A stretch of 64,000 nt of DNA from NCBI RefSeq assembly GCF_011799805.1, contig NZ_WXUB01000007.1, forward strand, positions 116,683 to 180,682, in the 5' to 3' direction. Origin of the DNA: Maribellus sediminis. Its GTDB lineage: Bacteria > Bacteroidota > Bacteroidia > Bacteroidales > Prolixibacteraceae. The translations under genes and the position numbers were made by a program. The notes beneath the pieces are model-generated. The model saw nothing but the letters and a program-made list of their open reading frames with translations. It did not search any database and was not told the DNA's origin. This document shows positions 1-9,284 of this stretch, in pieces (positions within the stretch are counted from its first letter, which is position 1; each line of letters begins with the position of its first letter).

Positions 1-990
1 ACCGATAATTGCATTGGTTTCGCGGATTTTTGCCACCACATTCACCTCGCCAACAGCTGCCGCACTGTAAGTGTATCCGTGTTTTTCAGTAACATCGCGC
101 AATGCCCGGCTCGACGACAGGTTGGAAACTGTATTACCCGGTGTCTGACCCAAAATATAATCGGCCACCGCCACCAGCGTATATTCTTCGTTGAACATTC
201 TGCCATCTTCGTTAATGATCACCAGGCGGTCAACATCCGGATCGACAACAAAACCAACATCAACTCCACTGTTTTTAATGATCTCGGCAGTTTCAAGCAG
301 GTTCTCGGGAATTGGCTCGGGAGTATGTGCAAAATGACCGGTGGCTTCGCAGTTGATCTCCACAACTTTTTTAATGTCGAGTGCCTTAAATAAAGCCGGC
401 ATAGCAATTCCGCCCACCGAATTTACAGCATCAATAGCAACCGAAAAATTGGCTTTTTTGATCGCTTCAACGTCAACCAAATCAAGATTTAATACATGCT
501 GAACGTGAAAATCGGTATAATCTTTTTCGGTGATGGCACCAAGATCATCTACTTCGGCAAAGCTAAAATCCTCAGCCTCGGCAATTTCAAGAATACGTGC
601 TCCTTCCTCGGCATTCAGAAACTCGCCAGATGCGTTCAGCAATTTCAAGGCGTTCCACTGTTTCGGATTATGACTGGCAGTTAAGATAATTCCACCATCC
701 GCTTTTTCTTCGGTAACGGCTATTTCTGTAGTTGGCGTGGTAGCCAAACCAATGTTAACCACTGCGCATCCCATTCCGCTAAGCGTGGCTACAACCAGCG
801 AGCTTACCATTTCGCCGGAAATACGGGCATCGCGCCCAACCACAACCGTTATGGCTGCCTTACCCGACTTTTCCTTTGCCCAGGTAGCATACGAAGCCGT
901 AAATTTCACAACATCAAGCGGACTTAATCCTTCGCCCGGTTTTCCTCCAATGGTTCCGCGAATTCCAGAAATAGATTTTATTAAGGTCAT
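1..990 (-). CDS. glmM: Phosphoglucosamine mutase-family phosphohexomutase, C-terminus cut by window edge
   Basis: Cytoplasmic phosphohexomutase; in the GlmM branch it converts glucosamine-6-P to glucosamine-1-P on the way to UDP-GlcNAc and cell wall. Reading leftward from the ATG at 990-988 there are 330 open codons running off the window. The start reads MTLIKSISGIRGTIGG. The phosphoserine loop TASHNP lies at about residues 104-109 and the metal loop DPDVDR at about 250-255, both in one frame. The sequence near the edge (GEVNVVAKIRE) is the usual sugar-binding region. Full family length is about 460 residues, so roughly 130 are missing. Phosphomannomutase activity cannot be excluded from sequence alone. 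Confidence 0.88.
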   Translation of the reverse strand, partial: MTLIKSISGIRGTIGGKPGEGLSPLDVVKFTASYATWAKEKSGKAAITVVVGRDARISGEMVSSLVVATLSGMGCAVVNIGLATTPTTEIAVTEEKADGGIILTASHNPKQWNALKLLNASGEFLNAEEGARILEIAEAEDFSFAEVDDLGAITEKDYTDFHVQHVLNLDLVDVEAIKKANFSVAIDAVNSVGGIAMPALFKALDIKKVVEINCEATGHFAHTPEPIPENLLETAEIIKNSGVDVGFVVDPDVDRLVIINEDGRMFNEEYTLVAVADYILGQTPGNTVSNLSSSRALRDVTEKHGYTYSAAAVGEVNVVAKIRETNAIIG

Positions 991-1162
991 TATGTTCGAT
1001 TATTTTGGGCTCAAATATACAAATCGGGGCAGGATAATTAGCAAACGAAAATCATATGTAGCAGAATTGATCAAAATGCAACAATTGCATAACAAAAGCA
1101 CATACCTAACTAATAATCAAATAAATGCACAAATAAAAACGCAGCAGGCAGAATAAAAAACC

Positions 1163-1846
1163 TTAGTCTTCATCCAGATTTTCGAGTTCTTTAAGGGTGG
1201 TTTTCAGCTTCTTAATGTAGTTGCCGTATAATTTTCGAAACCCCCAGCGCAGAACCAGGAATATACCGCCAACGATTAGCGACAGTGCAATAATTCCAAG
1301 CACAACTACCAAAACAAGTTGCCGGGTATTTACATCGGCAAGTTCAGCGCCCGAATTTTCAAATTGTAATCTTCCTCCTTCGTAAACTCCGGAAACAAAG
1401 GCCAAACCAATGGCTACCATAAATGTTGCCAGCGCGAGGTAAAACAAACGCTGGTACAATAACAGCGTTTCAATTATTTTTTTGAGGGTTTCGTGAAGTT
1501 CGCAAGTAACGTCGCAGGTACGTTTTACCCGGTAATATTTTATTACAAAGTACACAAATGTTGTTAGGATTAAGACATTGGAAAATACGCCCAGAAATAC
1601 TAACCAATCAGGCATACTTACGCCTTGTGTCATATCTTTCAGTAATTGGGGCGACAGCAGGAAATCGTCGAAAGCAAATAGCAGGATGAGCACAAAAAGT
1701 ACCGCAAAACCAATTTTGATGTTGCGGTCAATCCGCTCGATCAGGCTTTTGGTCCTTTTGTGTAACATCTCCCGCAACTGAGTTTCATCCAACTCTTTTA
1801 CGGCCGACATTTTTTCCCAGGTTTTTTTCAACTTGTCTAATTCCAT
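1163..1846 (-). CDS. Four-helix membrane protein paired with ECF sigma factor (possible anti-sigma)
   Basis: A 227-residue protein with a charged, probably cytoplasmic N-terminal helix (starts MELDKLKKTWEKMS) and four hydrophobic segments near residues 45-60, 82-104, 132-153 and 176-198, ending in a lysine-rich tail. The start lies only 4 bases past the stop of the ECF sigma gene, so the two are almost certainly cotranscribed. Sigma-70-like factors followed by a membrane protein of this kind usually form a sigma/anti-sigma pair. No zinc-finger anti-sigma motif (HxxxCxxC) is visible, so the anti-sigma role is inferred from position only. No family name is recognised with confidence. Confidence 0.8.
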   Translation of the reverse strand: MELDKLKKTWEKMSAVKELDETQLREMLHKRTKSLIERIDRNIKIGFAVLFVLILLFAFDDFLLSPQLLKDMTQGVSMPDWLVFLGVFSNVLILTTFVYFVIKYYRVKRTCDVTCELHETLKKIIETLLLYQRLFYLALATFMVAIGLAFVSGVYEGGRLQFENSGAELADVNTRQLVLVVVLGIIALSLIVGGIFLVLRWGFRKLYGNYIKKLKTTLKELENLDED

Positions 1847-1850
1847 ACTC

Positions 1851-2339
1851 TTATTCTTCAGTGTCCATCAATTTTTTCAGTTTCTTTTTTATCCGGTTCA
1901 TTTTTACACGTACATAATTTTGAGTGATCCCCGTTATCTCGGCAATCTCTTCGTACTTCTTATTCTCGAGAAACAACAGAACAATTGATTTTTCAACACC
2001 CGTCAGATGATTGACAGCCTTATGCAGGCTTTTTATCTGCTCCTCAACTTCGGCATCGTAGGTTTCGTCCTCAATCTGAAAATTCTCGAATGTCAATCGA
2101 TTTTGGTCAGGTCTTCTTTTGCTCTTCTTAAATGTGGTGATGGCCGTATTCAGTGCCACTCTGTACATCCAGGTCGAAACCTTCGACTCTTTCCGGAATG
2201 TTGGAAATGAGCGCCATAACTGGGCTACAATTTCCTGGAAAAGGTCATGACGATCTTCTTCGGTATCGCAATAAATATTGCAAACCTTGTGAACAATGCC
2301 CTGGTTCTTCTGAATTATTTGTAAGAATTCCTTTTCCAA
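1851..2339 (-). CDS. ECF-type RNA polymerase sigma factor
   Basis: A 162-residue alternative sigma factor that directs RNA polymerase to a small regulon. Region 2 is seen at about residues 25-75, including DLFQEIVAQLWRSF and the -10 recognition segment STWMYRVALNTAITTFKK. Region 4 with a helix-turn-helix is at about 110-158 (LENKKYEEIAEITGITQNYV). There is no region 1 or 3, which matches the ECF group. The start MEKEFLQIIQKNQ is the only plausible ATG. It is followed after 4 bases by a membrane protein gene that may restrain it. The signal it answers to is not visible. Confidence 0.92.
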   Translation of the reverse strand: MEKEFLQIIQKNQGIVHKVCNIYCDTEEDRHDLFQEIVAQLWRSFPTFRKESKVSTWMYRVALNTAITTFKKSKRRPDQNRLTFENFQIEDETYDAEVEEQIKSLHKAVNHLTGVEKSIVLLFLENKKYEEIAEITGITQNYVRVKMNRIKKKLKKLMDTEE

Positions 2340-2436
2340 AATCGGTTTATTAGTCTTTGATCGGGCGAAAAATTACAGGAGGCGAGGCTGGATCGATAAC
2401 TTTTCCAAAGTTAAGCACCTTGGAAAAGTTACCAGA

Positions 2437-3393
2437 TTATAACATTTTCAGGAATTTCACTTCCTTCTCAGACAGGATACGCCATTTCCCGCGTGGCAGA
2501 TTTTTCTTGGTAAGACCGGCAAAAAATACACGGTCGAGTTTTTTTACACGGTAACCAAAGTGTTCAAAAATCCGGCGAACGATGCGATTCTTTCCCGAAT
2601 GAATTTCGATGCCTATTTCGGTTTTTGCCTCGCGATCGATGTAGCTAATCGCATCGGCAGCAATAAAACCATCCTCCAGTTCAATTCCTTCGGCAATGGC
2701 TTCAATGTGTGCTTTTATCACCGGTTTATCAAGGGAAACCTGGTAGATTTTTTTCTTCTGATGACTGGGGTGAGTCAGCTTTTTCGATAGCTCGCCATCG
2801 TTGGTAAACAACAACAAACCGGTTGTTTGTTTATCCAGGCGACCTACCGGATAGATGCGCTCTTCGCAGGCATCTTTTATCAGTTCCATCACCGTTCTTT
2901 CGGCATGCGGATCGTCGGTTGTCGTCACAAAATCCTTGGGTTTGTTCAACAAAAGGTATACTTTCTTTTCAGCCGAAAGTCGTCGCCCGTCGAAACGCAC
3001 TTCATCGCCTGGCATCACCCGGGTTCCCAACTGGGTCACCAGTTTACCATTGATGGTTACAAGGCCTGTTTCGATGTAGGTATCTGCTTCGCGTCGCGAG
3101 CAAACACCGGCGTTGGCAATAAACCGATTCAGACGCATTCCTTCAGCAGGTGCACTTTCCTCCTTTTTGGCACGCACACGTTTTACAGCCGGTTTTGGCC
3201 GGTCTTTATCGAATCGTCGCTGGGGGGCAGCAGGTTGACTTGCTCCAAATTCTTTTCGGGGTGATTTCTTTTCAACAGGACGTGACTTCCCTGTTCTTTT
3301 ACCCGTACCTTTTGATGTCACTCTTTTTGAAGGTCCGGCTGTTTCTTTTCTGCCACTTGCACCGCTTTTTCCGGTGCTGTTTCGTCTTTGCAT
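2437..3393 (-). CDS. rRNA pseudouridine synthase, RsuA/RluB family, with basic N-terminal extension
   Basis: Isomerises a specific uridine in rRNA to pseudouridine. Residues 1-85 form a Lys/Arg/Ser/Pro-rich disordered extension, which is common in Bacteroidota members. An S4 RNA-binding domain follows (about 86-135, MRLNRFIANAGVCSRREAD). The catalytic domain contains GRLDKQTTGLLLFTNDGEL with the catalytic Asp at about 187. The length of 318 is somewhat above the 230-290 of classic RsuA/RluB because of the extension. Which rRNA base is modified (RluB, RluE, RluF or RsuA type) cannot be told here, so no gene symbol is given. It lies upstream of the ECF sigma gene on the same strand, about 100 bp away. 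Confidence 0.9.
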   Translation of the reverse strand: MQRRNSTGKSGASGRKETAGPSKRVTSKGTGKRTGKSRPVEKKSPRKEFGASQPAAPQRRFDKDRPKPAVKRVRAKKEESAPAEGMRLNRFIANAGVCSRREADTYIETGLVTINGKLVTQLGTRVMPGDEVRFDGRRLSAEKKVYLLLNKPKDFVTTTDDPHAERTVMELIKDACEERIYPVGRLDKQTTGLLLFTNDGELSKKLTHPSHQKKKIYQVSLDKPVIKAHIEAIAEGIELEDGFIAADAISYIDREAKTEIGIEIHSGKNRIVRRIFEHFGYRVKKLDRVFFAGLTKKNLPRGKWRILSEKEVKFLKML

Positions 3394-3492
3394 TTTTTAA
3401 TTTATTTCTGCAAAGATCGATAAAAATTCCGATTTCAGATTTATTTAGGCCAAATCCCTTAATTTAGGTCGGAAATTAAATTTTTTAATGTT

Positions 3493-4263
3493 ATGCGATC
3501 ACATGAAATAGACTACGAAATTAAAGGACACGATGTGCAATTGGTAGAAATAGAGCTCGATCCGGCAGAAACGGTAATTGCCGAAGCCGGCGCCATGTTG
3601 TACATGGAAGATGGTATTCAGTTTGAAGCCAAAATGGGCGACGGAAGCAATCCCGGCTCAGGATTTTTTGACAAATTATTGTCTGCCGGTTCACGCCTGA
3701 TTACGGGAGAATCATTATTCCTTACCCATTTCACCAACCAGGGCTGGGGAAAAAAACGCGTAGCTTTTTCTGCTCCTTATCCGGGAACGATCATTCCGTT
3801 AAACCTGCCTGATTTCGGTGGGCGGGTGATTGTGCAGAAAGACGCCTTTTTGTGTGCTGCACTCGGTACCAAAATATCCATTACTTTCAGTAAAAAACTG
3901 GGTGCCGGATTTTTTGGTGGCGAAGGTTTTATTCTTCAGCAACTTGATGGCGACGGAAAAGCATTTATCCATGCCGGAGGAACTGTGATTGAGAAACATT
4001 TGCACAACGAAACACTTCGGGTAGACACCGGTTGTATCGTTGGTTTTGAACCCTCGATTGAATACAGCATTGAACAGGCAGGAGGCTTGCGTTCGATGGT
4101 GTTTGGCGGCGAAGGAATTTTCCTGGCAACTTTACGCGGAACCGGAAAAGTATGGCTCCAAAGTATGCCCATCCGAAAATTGATTGCTGAGCTCTCACCA
4201 CGTGGAGGAAATACGCGGAAAGAAGGACGTTCCGGCATACTGGATCAACTTTTGGAAGGATAG
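3493..4263 (+). CDS. TIGR00266 / AIM24-family protein
   Basis: A 256-residue cytoplasmic protein of the TIGR00266 family, related to the domain of yeast mitochondrial AIM24 and folded as a beta-prism. The N-terminus ([20 protein letters not shown]) and the region [15 protein letters not shown] are typical of the family, as are the glycine-rich stretches [20 protein letters not shown] and [14 protein letters not shown]. The biochemical role of bacterial members is not established. The ATG at 3493 is preceded by an AT-rich leader and divergent from the pseudouridine synthase gene. It stands alone on its strand and is followed by a dispersed inverted repeat. Confidence 0.87.
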   Translation: MRSHEIDYEIKGHDVQLVEIELDPAETVIAEAGAMLYMEDGIQFEAKMGDGSNPGSGFFDKLLSAGSRLITGESLFLTHFTNQGWGKKRVAFSAPYPGTIIPLNLPDFGGRVIVQKDAFLCAALGTKISITFSKKLGAGFFGGEGFILQQLDGDGKAFIHAGGTVIEKHLHNETLRVDTGCIVGFEPSIEYSIEQAGGLRSMVFGGEGIFLATLRGTGKVWLQSMPIRKLIAELSPRGGNTRKEGRSGILDQLLEG

Positions 4264-4277
4264 ATTTAGTGATCAGT

Positions 4278-4318
4278 GTTCAGTCGCAGTGATCAGAAAA
4301 AGAATCCTGCGACTGAAC
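4278..4318. repeat. Inverted repeat, GTTCAGTCGCAG family spacer repeat
   Basis: Perfect 12-bp arms GTTCAGTCGCAG (4278-4289) and CTGCGACTGAAC (4307-4318) flank a 17-base loop. The same 12-mer recurs at 28221-28232 just after recX, and a partial copy lies near 28653. There is no T-run, so it is not a standard terminator on either strand, though it sits right after a stop codon in both places. Confidence 0.7.
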
Positions 4319-4319
4319 G

Positions 4320-4337
4320 CTTTCCTAAATAACTCCC
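4320..4337. repeat. Degenerate copy of the dgt 3' end
   Basis: CTTTCCTAAATAACTCCC here matches CTTTCCTAAACCACTCCC at 5108-5125, where it spans the stop codon of dgt. Weaker similarity continues for about 15-20 bp to the right of both copies. The two copies flank the XRE gene in direct orientation. Confidence 0.5.
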
Positions 4338-4354
4338 AGTCAATTTATTCTATT

Positions 4355-4954
4355 TTATCGGACGATTTTTACAAGTGGAAAGTATCTTACTTCTTTCTCA
4401 TCATTTATTCGCATGGTATTCGTTACAATTTGAATAATATTATACAGATATAATCCTCCGATAGCAAGTAGCTTGTAAACAGGATTTCCTACCACAGAAA
4501 GAGAAATATCGCCTGATTGGTTTATCCGGTAGTATGCACTTGCTATAAAGTAGATGTACACCAACAACAACACGACGACCCACAGAATCTGAAAATTGAG
4601 AATACTTTTAGCCAGTTTATCCAAATCCCTTACTTTGCCTTTTTTGCTAATCCAGATGACCATTGGAATAATAATTCCGAGCAAGGGAAATACGATAAAT
4701 CCCAACGCCGATAAATTCAGTGTCATCAATGCACTTTTATCTTCGGTCAGCTTCCAGTCGCTCAAATTTTCCGGAGCTGTATCAAGGGCTTCAGCAAGCC
4801 GAACGAGTGTATCTCCGCGTGGCTCTGTTTCACCATTTTCAATGCGTTGAACAGTTCTTAAACTAACGCCCGATTTTTCCGCCAGTAACTCCTGTGAAAT
4901 TCCTTTTCTGTTGCGTAACTCTTTAATGTTTTTCGCCAGATTTTGATTACTCAT
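4355..4954 (-). CDS. XRE-family regulator with C-terminal membrane domain
   Basis: Residues 5-62 are a clear Cro/C1-type helix-turn-helix (KGISQELLAEKSGVSLRTVQ, then RIENGETEPRGDTLVRLAEA). The remainder is hydrophobic with about three transmembrane segments (near 78-98, 113-137 and 158-178) resembling DUF4870-type membrane tails. This architecture suggests a membrane-anchored DNA-binding protein, but targets are unknown. Length 199. The gene is flanked by direct copies of the dgt 3' end, which hints that it arrived by, or survived, a local duplication. Confidence 0.85.
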   Translation of the reverse strand: MSNQNLAKNIKELRNRKGISQELLAEKSGVSLRTVQRIENGETEPRGDTLVRLAEALDTAPENLSDWKLTEDKSALMTLNLSALGFIVFPLLGIIIPMVIWISKKGKVRDLDKLAKSILNFQILWVVVLLLVYIYFIASAYYRINQSGDISLSVVGNPVYKLLAIGGLYLYNIIQIVTNTMRINDEKEVRYFPLVKIVR

Positions 4955-5112
4955 TTTTCAAGTTTTTAAATTGTACCGGCAAAATTATTTTGAGTATGTA
5001 TTGTTGATAGCGTCATGCTTGCGTCATTATTACGTCATCAATGTCCGGACTCCCAAACCTCAATTTTGGAATGGTTAATATTGAAAACTGCTACTGAAAA
5101 CTGATCACTTTC

Positions 5113-6459
5113 CTAAACCACTCCCGGCAAACTTATTCCTTTGATTTTTCGGTAGAGATCGAGTGCGAAAACATCGGTCATTCCGGCCACAAAATCAACT
5201 ACCGACTGAATTTTGTGATACGTTGTTTCTTCCGTGCTTATATATTGTTCGGGTAACAACGACAGGATTTTTTTGCTGTATTTGTCTTGTGGATTCATCA
5301 TGGCGTCCACAAACTCTTCGAGCAGGGTACCGATGATTTTATAACCTGCAATCTCGATTTCAACCACCGAACGTGAAGCATAAACTTCCCGGAACGAAAT
5401 TTCCTGAACAGTTTTCATGGCTTCTGCAGGAACATCAGCCAGCCGGTCGATCAAACTTCCCTTGAACTCGCCGGCCATTATTTCAGACTCATTTTCTTCA
5501 AAAATCCGAATGCTTTCGTAAATAAGCTTCCCGATAACACCGGCCCGCAGATAACTAATCTGTTCGTTTTTATCGGTTACTTTTCCAAGGGTATCTTCAA
5601 TGCGTTTAAGCGTTTTTGCTTCAGCCTGATTATCGTAAAAATCGAGAAACAGCTTTTTTATCCGGTCGTAACTTAATATCCCCAGTTTGAACGCATCTTC
5701 CAGGTCCATGATCTGGTAGCAAATATCGTCGGCAGCCTCCACCAGGTATACCAGCGGATGGCGGCAAAAACTACCGTCTTCCTTTTTCCTGATCCCCAAT
5801 GCTTCGGCAATGCGCTGATAATTGTTCTTGTCCGACTGAAAAAAACCAAACTTTTGTTTCGTGGCCTGAACCGATTCGAAAGGATACTTCACAATACTCG
5901 CCAGGCTTGAATAAGTCAGTGCATAACCACCGCTTCGCTTTCCGTTAAACTGATGTGTCAATGTTCTAAAGGCATTGGCATTACCGTCAAAATGCGTAAA
6001 ATCCTTCCATTCTCCTGCGCTTAATTCTGCTTCGAAACGTTTGCCATTTCCTTTTAAAAAAAAGTTGGCGATGGCGGCTTCTCCCGAATGTCCGAAAGGC
6101 GGATTTCCCATGTCGTGTGCCAGACAGGCGGTGGAAACAATGGTTCCGATTTCCTGGATAAACGGATTGTCGGGATTACGAGGCGCCAGCTTTTCTGCCA
6201 GCAGATTTCCGAGCGAACGTCCAACACTGGCCACTTCCAGGCTATGTGTCAGCCGGTTGTGTACAAAAATGTGTTCGGGCAAAGGAAATACCTGGGTTTT
6301 GTTTTGCATCCTGCGGAAAGGCGACGAAAAAATGATCCGGTCGTAATCGCGCTGAAATTGTGTGCGGTCTTCGTGCGAAGCTAACGACTGGTGGTCTTCC
6401 ATGCCCAGCCTTTTTGTAGAAATCAGTTTATCCCAATTCATGCTAAAAGTTTGTTCCAC
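5113..6459 (-). CDS. dgt: dGTP triphosphohydrolase
   Basis: Hydrolyses dGTP (and possibly other dNTPs) to the nucleoside and triphosphate, controlling nucleotide pools. The HD-domain metal ligands are visible: the first His in NRLTHSLEVASVGR (about residue 71), the HD pair in ACLAHDMGNPPFGHSGEAA (about 115-125), and a downstream Asp in LVEAADDICYQIMDLED. The N-terminus contains the signature RTQFQRDYDRIIFSSPFRRM. At 448 residues it is of normal length for the long Bacteroidota type of this family. It is a single gene, 62 bp from the trkH stop on the same strand. Confidence 0.95.
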   Translation of the reverse strand: MEQTFSMNWDKLISTKRLGMEDHQSLASHEDRTQFQRDYDRIIFSSPFRRMQNKTQVFPLPEHIFVHNRLTHSLEVASVGRSLGNLLAEKLAPRNPDNPFIQEIGTIVSTACLAHDMGNPPFGHSGEAAIANFFLKGNGKRFEAELSAGEWKDFTHFDGNANAFRTLTHQFNGKRSGGYALTYSSLASIVKYPFESVQATKQKFGFFQSDKNNYQRIAEALGIRKKEDGSFCRHPLVYLVEAADDICYQIMDLEDAFKLGILSYDRIKKLFLDFYDNQAEAKTLKRIEDTLGKVTDKNEQISYLRAGVIGKLIYESIRIFEENESEIMAGEFKGSLIDRLADVPAEAMKTVQEISFREVYASRSVVEIEIAGYKIIGTLLEEFVDAMMNPQDKYSKKILSLLPEQYISTEETTYHKIQSVVDFVAGMTDVFALDLYRKIKGISLPGVV

Positions 6460-6521
6460 GAAAATAAATGAATTCTTCGAGCCCGAAAGAACAAAGCAGA
6501 ATAATTAAAGTGAACACCCGG

Positions 6522-7988
6522 TTAATCGCGCCAGAAAGTGCGTGAGAATATGACTAAAACAGCATAGATTTCCAGTCGACCGATCAACATCAGAAAAGTA
6601 AGGAAATACTTAGCACCGCCGGGCAAATGCAGGAAGTTGCTTACCGGGCCTACCGTACCAAATCCCGGACCGATTCCGGCCATGCTGGTGGCTACAGCAC
6701 CAAAAGAAGTAGGCAGATCGCGGGTCCAGAACATCATGATGATGGTACCAATAAACAGGAACATGTAGTACACGAAAATATAGGTCATTATCTGACGCAG
6801 GAACTCATCCTTAATACTTTGTTTATTGTAACGAATTATCGTTACCCGGTTCGGATAAAGAATTTCGAGGAAAGTCTGTTTTAATCGTTTGTAAGCAATC
6901 ACATGCCGAATAACTTTAACACCGCCACCCGTCGATCCGGCCGAAGCACCGATCAGCATCAGCAAAACGATTAACCCAATGGCCTGCTCGGGCCACTGCA
7001 GATAATCGGCTGTTGCAAAACCTGTTGCGGTAATGATCGACACTACTTGGAAAAAAGCGTTTCGCATCGAGTGCTCGAACTTGTACTCCGGATGCTGGTA
7101 AAACAAAATAAGGCTCAGCGCAACAGTAATTATAAAAATAACTGCAAGGTAAACCCTGAATTCCTCGTTTCGGAAAGCGTCCCTGATCCGGCCTTTGATC
7201 ATTAGAAAGTGTACCGCAAAATTGGTCCCCGACAATAACATAAACAGGATGATCACATACTGGATATAAGGAGAATACCCGGCGATGCTGTCGTTTTTTG
7301 TTGAGAAACCTCCGGTTGCTACCGTTGCAAAAGCATGGCAAACACTATCAAAAAGCGGCATGCCGCCAAGAACCAGCATTATTACTTCCACCGCAGTCAG
7401 CCCCAGGTAAATAAACCAAAGGTTACGGGCCACTTTTGTAATTCGCGTTGAAATACGGTCGTTATCCAAACTTGAAGCTTCGGAATAAAACAGGTAAATC
7501 CCGTGTATTTTCAGAAAAGGCATAATAGCGATCACCAGCACAATAATTCCCATACCACCAATCCAGTGTGTTTCGGCACGCCAGAACAGTACACTTTTGG
7601 GCAGGGCTTCAATATCGGCAAGAATAGAAGAACCCGTTGTTGTAAAACCGGAGAACGATTCGAAAAAAGCATTGGTAAACGTCGGTATACTTCCTGTTAA
7701 CAGGTATGGGATAGTGCCAACAAGCCCCATGACAATCCACCCCAGACTAACAATGATAAAACTTTCGCGGATATTTGGCTCCTGGTGTCGCGTTTTATGA
7801 GTCAGTACATTCAGCAGAATTCCGCTTACAGCAGTTATACCGAATGCCAGCAACATTTTATGCGCAACTGTTTCGCGGTAATAGTACGAAAGGATGACGG
7901 CGATCAGCATAAAAATGCTTTCGAAAACCATTACAATTGAAACAAAATGAATCAGGAGTACGCTATTTATTTTTGATTTGTTCATCAT
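6522..7988 (-). CDS. trkH: TrkH/KtrB-family potassium uptake subunit
   Basis: Inner-membrane K+ translocating subunit of a Trk/Ktr system, 488 residues, with four pore-loop repeats. Typical selectivity-filter stretches are visible: FSGFTTTGSSILADIEALP, FATVATGGFSTKND, ITATGFATADYLQWP and AGIGPGFGTVGPVSNF. The glycine-rich GASAGSTGGGVKVIRH segment after the third filter is a family hallmark. The regulatory NAD-binding partner TrkA/KtrA, often adjacent, is not in this window, so it must be encoded elsewhere. The start MMNKSKINSVLLIHF has two adjacent ATGs. Confidence 0.94.
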   Translation of the reverse strand: MMNKSKINSVLLIHFVSIVMVFESIFMLIAVILSYYYRETVAHKMLLAFGITAVSGILLNVLTHKTRHQEPNIRESFIIVSLGWIVMGLVGTIPYLLTGSIPTFTNAFFESFSGFTTTGSSILADIEALPKSVLFWRAETHWIGGMGIIVLVIAIMPFLKIHGIYLFYSEASSLDNDRISTRITKVARNLWFIYLGLTAVEVIMLVLGGMPLFDSVCHAFATVATGGFSTKNDSIAGYSPYIQYVIILFMLLSGTNFAVHFLMIKGRIRDAFRNEEFRVYLAVIFIITVALSLILFYQHPEYKFEHSMRNAFFQVVSIITATGFATADYLQWPEQAIGLIVLLMLIGASAGSTGGGVKVIRHVIAYKRLKQTFLEILYPNRVTIIRYNKQSIKDEFLRQIMTYIFVYYMFLFIGTIIMMFWTRDLPTSFGAVATSMAGIGPGFGTVGPVSNFLHLPGGAKYFLTFLMLIGRLEIYAVLVIFSRTFWRD

Positions 7989-8083
7989 ATAACGCGGGAA
8001 TTACCCGCTTCAATTCAGTGTTTTTTACAAATAACTGAAACGACAAAATTGAATTCTAAAATCCTAATTTACGAAACCTATCG

Positions 8084-8413
8084 TTATGCAGAAACAGGTG
8101 GAGGCAGGTTCGTGTAGAATATTGGTACCGGACATTGCTTAAAACAATCCGTTAAATCGGGTATTCCGTGCAAATTGGTATTCCTGTTGTTGAAAAGAGT
8201 AGAAAAAAGATCGGAGAAACCATAAACATCAAACCTGTCATCCTCGTTTTCGCAGGCACTCAGCATTTCAAGATCGGCAGAAAAAGCCAACTCCTGCATG
8301 TACTGCTCACATTCAATGCCGTTTGTTTCAAAAGACAAAGGCGCTACCTGGGTACCGGCATTCAAAAACACGGCCGAAACGAGGCTAAAAAATAATATGA
8401 AGATTTTACTCAA
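8084..8413 (-). CDS. Small exported protein of unknown function
   Basis: A 109-residue open frame beginning with a strong signal peptide (SKIFILFFSLVSAVFLNAG, probable cleavage near residue 20). The mature part is about 90 residues, acidic, with four cysteines, ending in a proline-rich tail (NLPPPVSA). No family is recognised. The only upstream start in frame is TTG at 8413-8411; no ATG precedes the signal peptide, so the exact start is uncertain. It sits between trkH and a YgjP-type peptidase on the same strand, with about 100 bp on each side. Confidence 0.6.
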   Translation of the reverse strand: MSKIFILFFSLVSAVFLNAGTQVAPLSFETNGIECEQYMQELAFSADLEMLSACENEDDRFDVYGFSDLFSTLFNNRNTNLHGIPDLTDCFKQCPVPIFYTNLPPPVSA

Positions 8414-8544
8414 TGCTTTCGATCAATTTTCCCGCGAACAAAAGTAACACCTCTTCGCTTTCACTGCAATTTTTGACGCCCAAAGTAAAGGTGTTTTGAG
8501 GATTTATTAATCATTGTCTCTTAAACTGCAGACAATCAAAGGCA

Positions 8545-9243
8545 TTACAAGGTGTAGGTTGAATATTTCCGTACCTGACGCGAAAGTTCTTTTGCCTGAT
8601 TGTCAGTCACCTCATCCAAACGACTCCAGAATTTGGCACTGTGGTCTTTTATTTCGGTGTGTACCAGCTCGTGCAACAAAATGTAATCGATGAGTTTATC
8701 GGGTAATTTCATCATTTGCAGGTTTAAGCTGATGTTATTTTGCGACGAACAGCTTCCCCAGTTTCTCCGATTATCACGAATGGTAACTCTCTGAAAAGCA
8801 AAACCATGTTTTTCGGCCAATGATTTCAAACGACCTGGCAAAATTTGTTTGGCTTCAAAACGGTAAACTTCAGTCAGGCACTTTTCGATGTAGGCTTGTG
8901 CGTCTTCAGCATCAAAATCGGGCACCCAGATTGTAAGTTCCCTGCCCATTTTACTTACCCTGTTAGCCGGACCATTGGCAAACGTAATCGAATAAATTTT
9001 ACTCTTGATCACCGTACCGGCATCCACCCGCGTTTTTCGCTCCTCCATTTTGCCCTGTTGCTGCCTTATCCACTCCTGATTTTCGAGAAGAAAGTTGAGT
9101 ACTCTCTTTTTTGAAACATAATAAGGGAAGGAAACCCGCACAGTTTTATCGGGCTTTACACTTAATTTTATATTTTTAGAACGGCGATTCTTTGAAAAAG
9201 TCACCATTCCAATAGCTTTTAAGTGAACTACTTGTTCCGGCAT
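8545..9243 (-). CDS. YgjP/DUF45-type metallopeptidase (M48 clan)
   Basis: A 232-residue soluble protein with the zinc-binding motif HELVH at about residues 191-195, followed by KDHSAKFW, the usual third-ligand region of YgjP/WLM (SprT-related) peptidases. The conserved RRNWGSCSSQNNISLN block precedes it. These enzymes are predicted zinc peptidases; some members were reported with other activities, so the substrate is open. The start MPEQVVHLKAIG is supported by an ATG, and the divergent neighbour begins 42 bp away. Confidence 0.9.
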   Translation of the reverse strand: MPEQVVHLKAIGMVTFSKNRRSKNIKLSVKPDKTVRVSFPYYVSKKRVLNFLLENQEWIRQQQGKMEERKTRVDAGTVIKSKIYSITFANGPANRVSKMGRELTIWVPDFDAEDAQAYIEKCLTEVYRFEAKQILPGRLKSLAEKHGFAFQRVTIRDNRRNWGSCSSQNNISLNLQMMKLPDKLIDYILLHELVHTEIKDHSAKFWSRLDEVTDNQAKELSRQVRKYSTYTL

Positions 9244-9284
9244 GTGTTATTGAATATTGATAACAAAGACCAAATATATCAAAC

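Noticed and set aside
737..1156. 139-codon plus-strand open frame
   Set aside because: Mostly antisense to the phosphohexomutase gene, which has intact catalytic motifs in its own frame.
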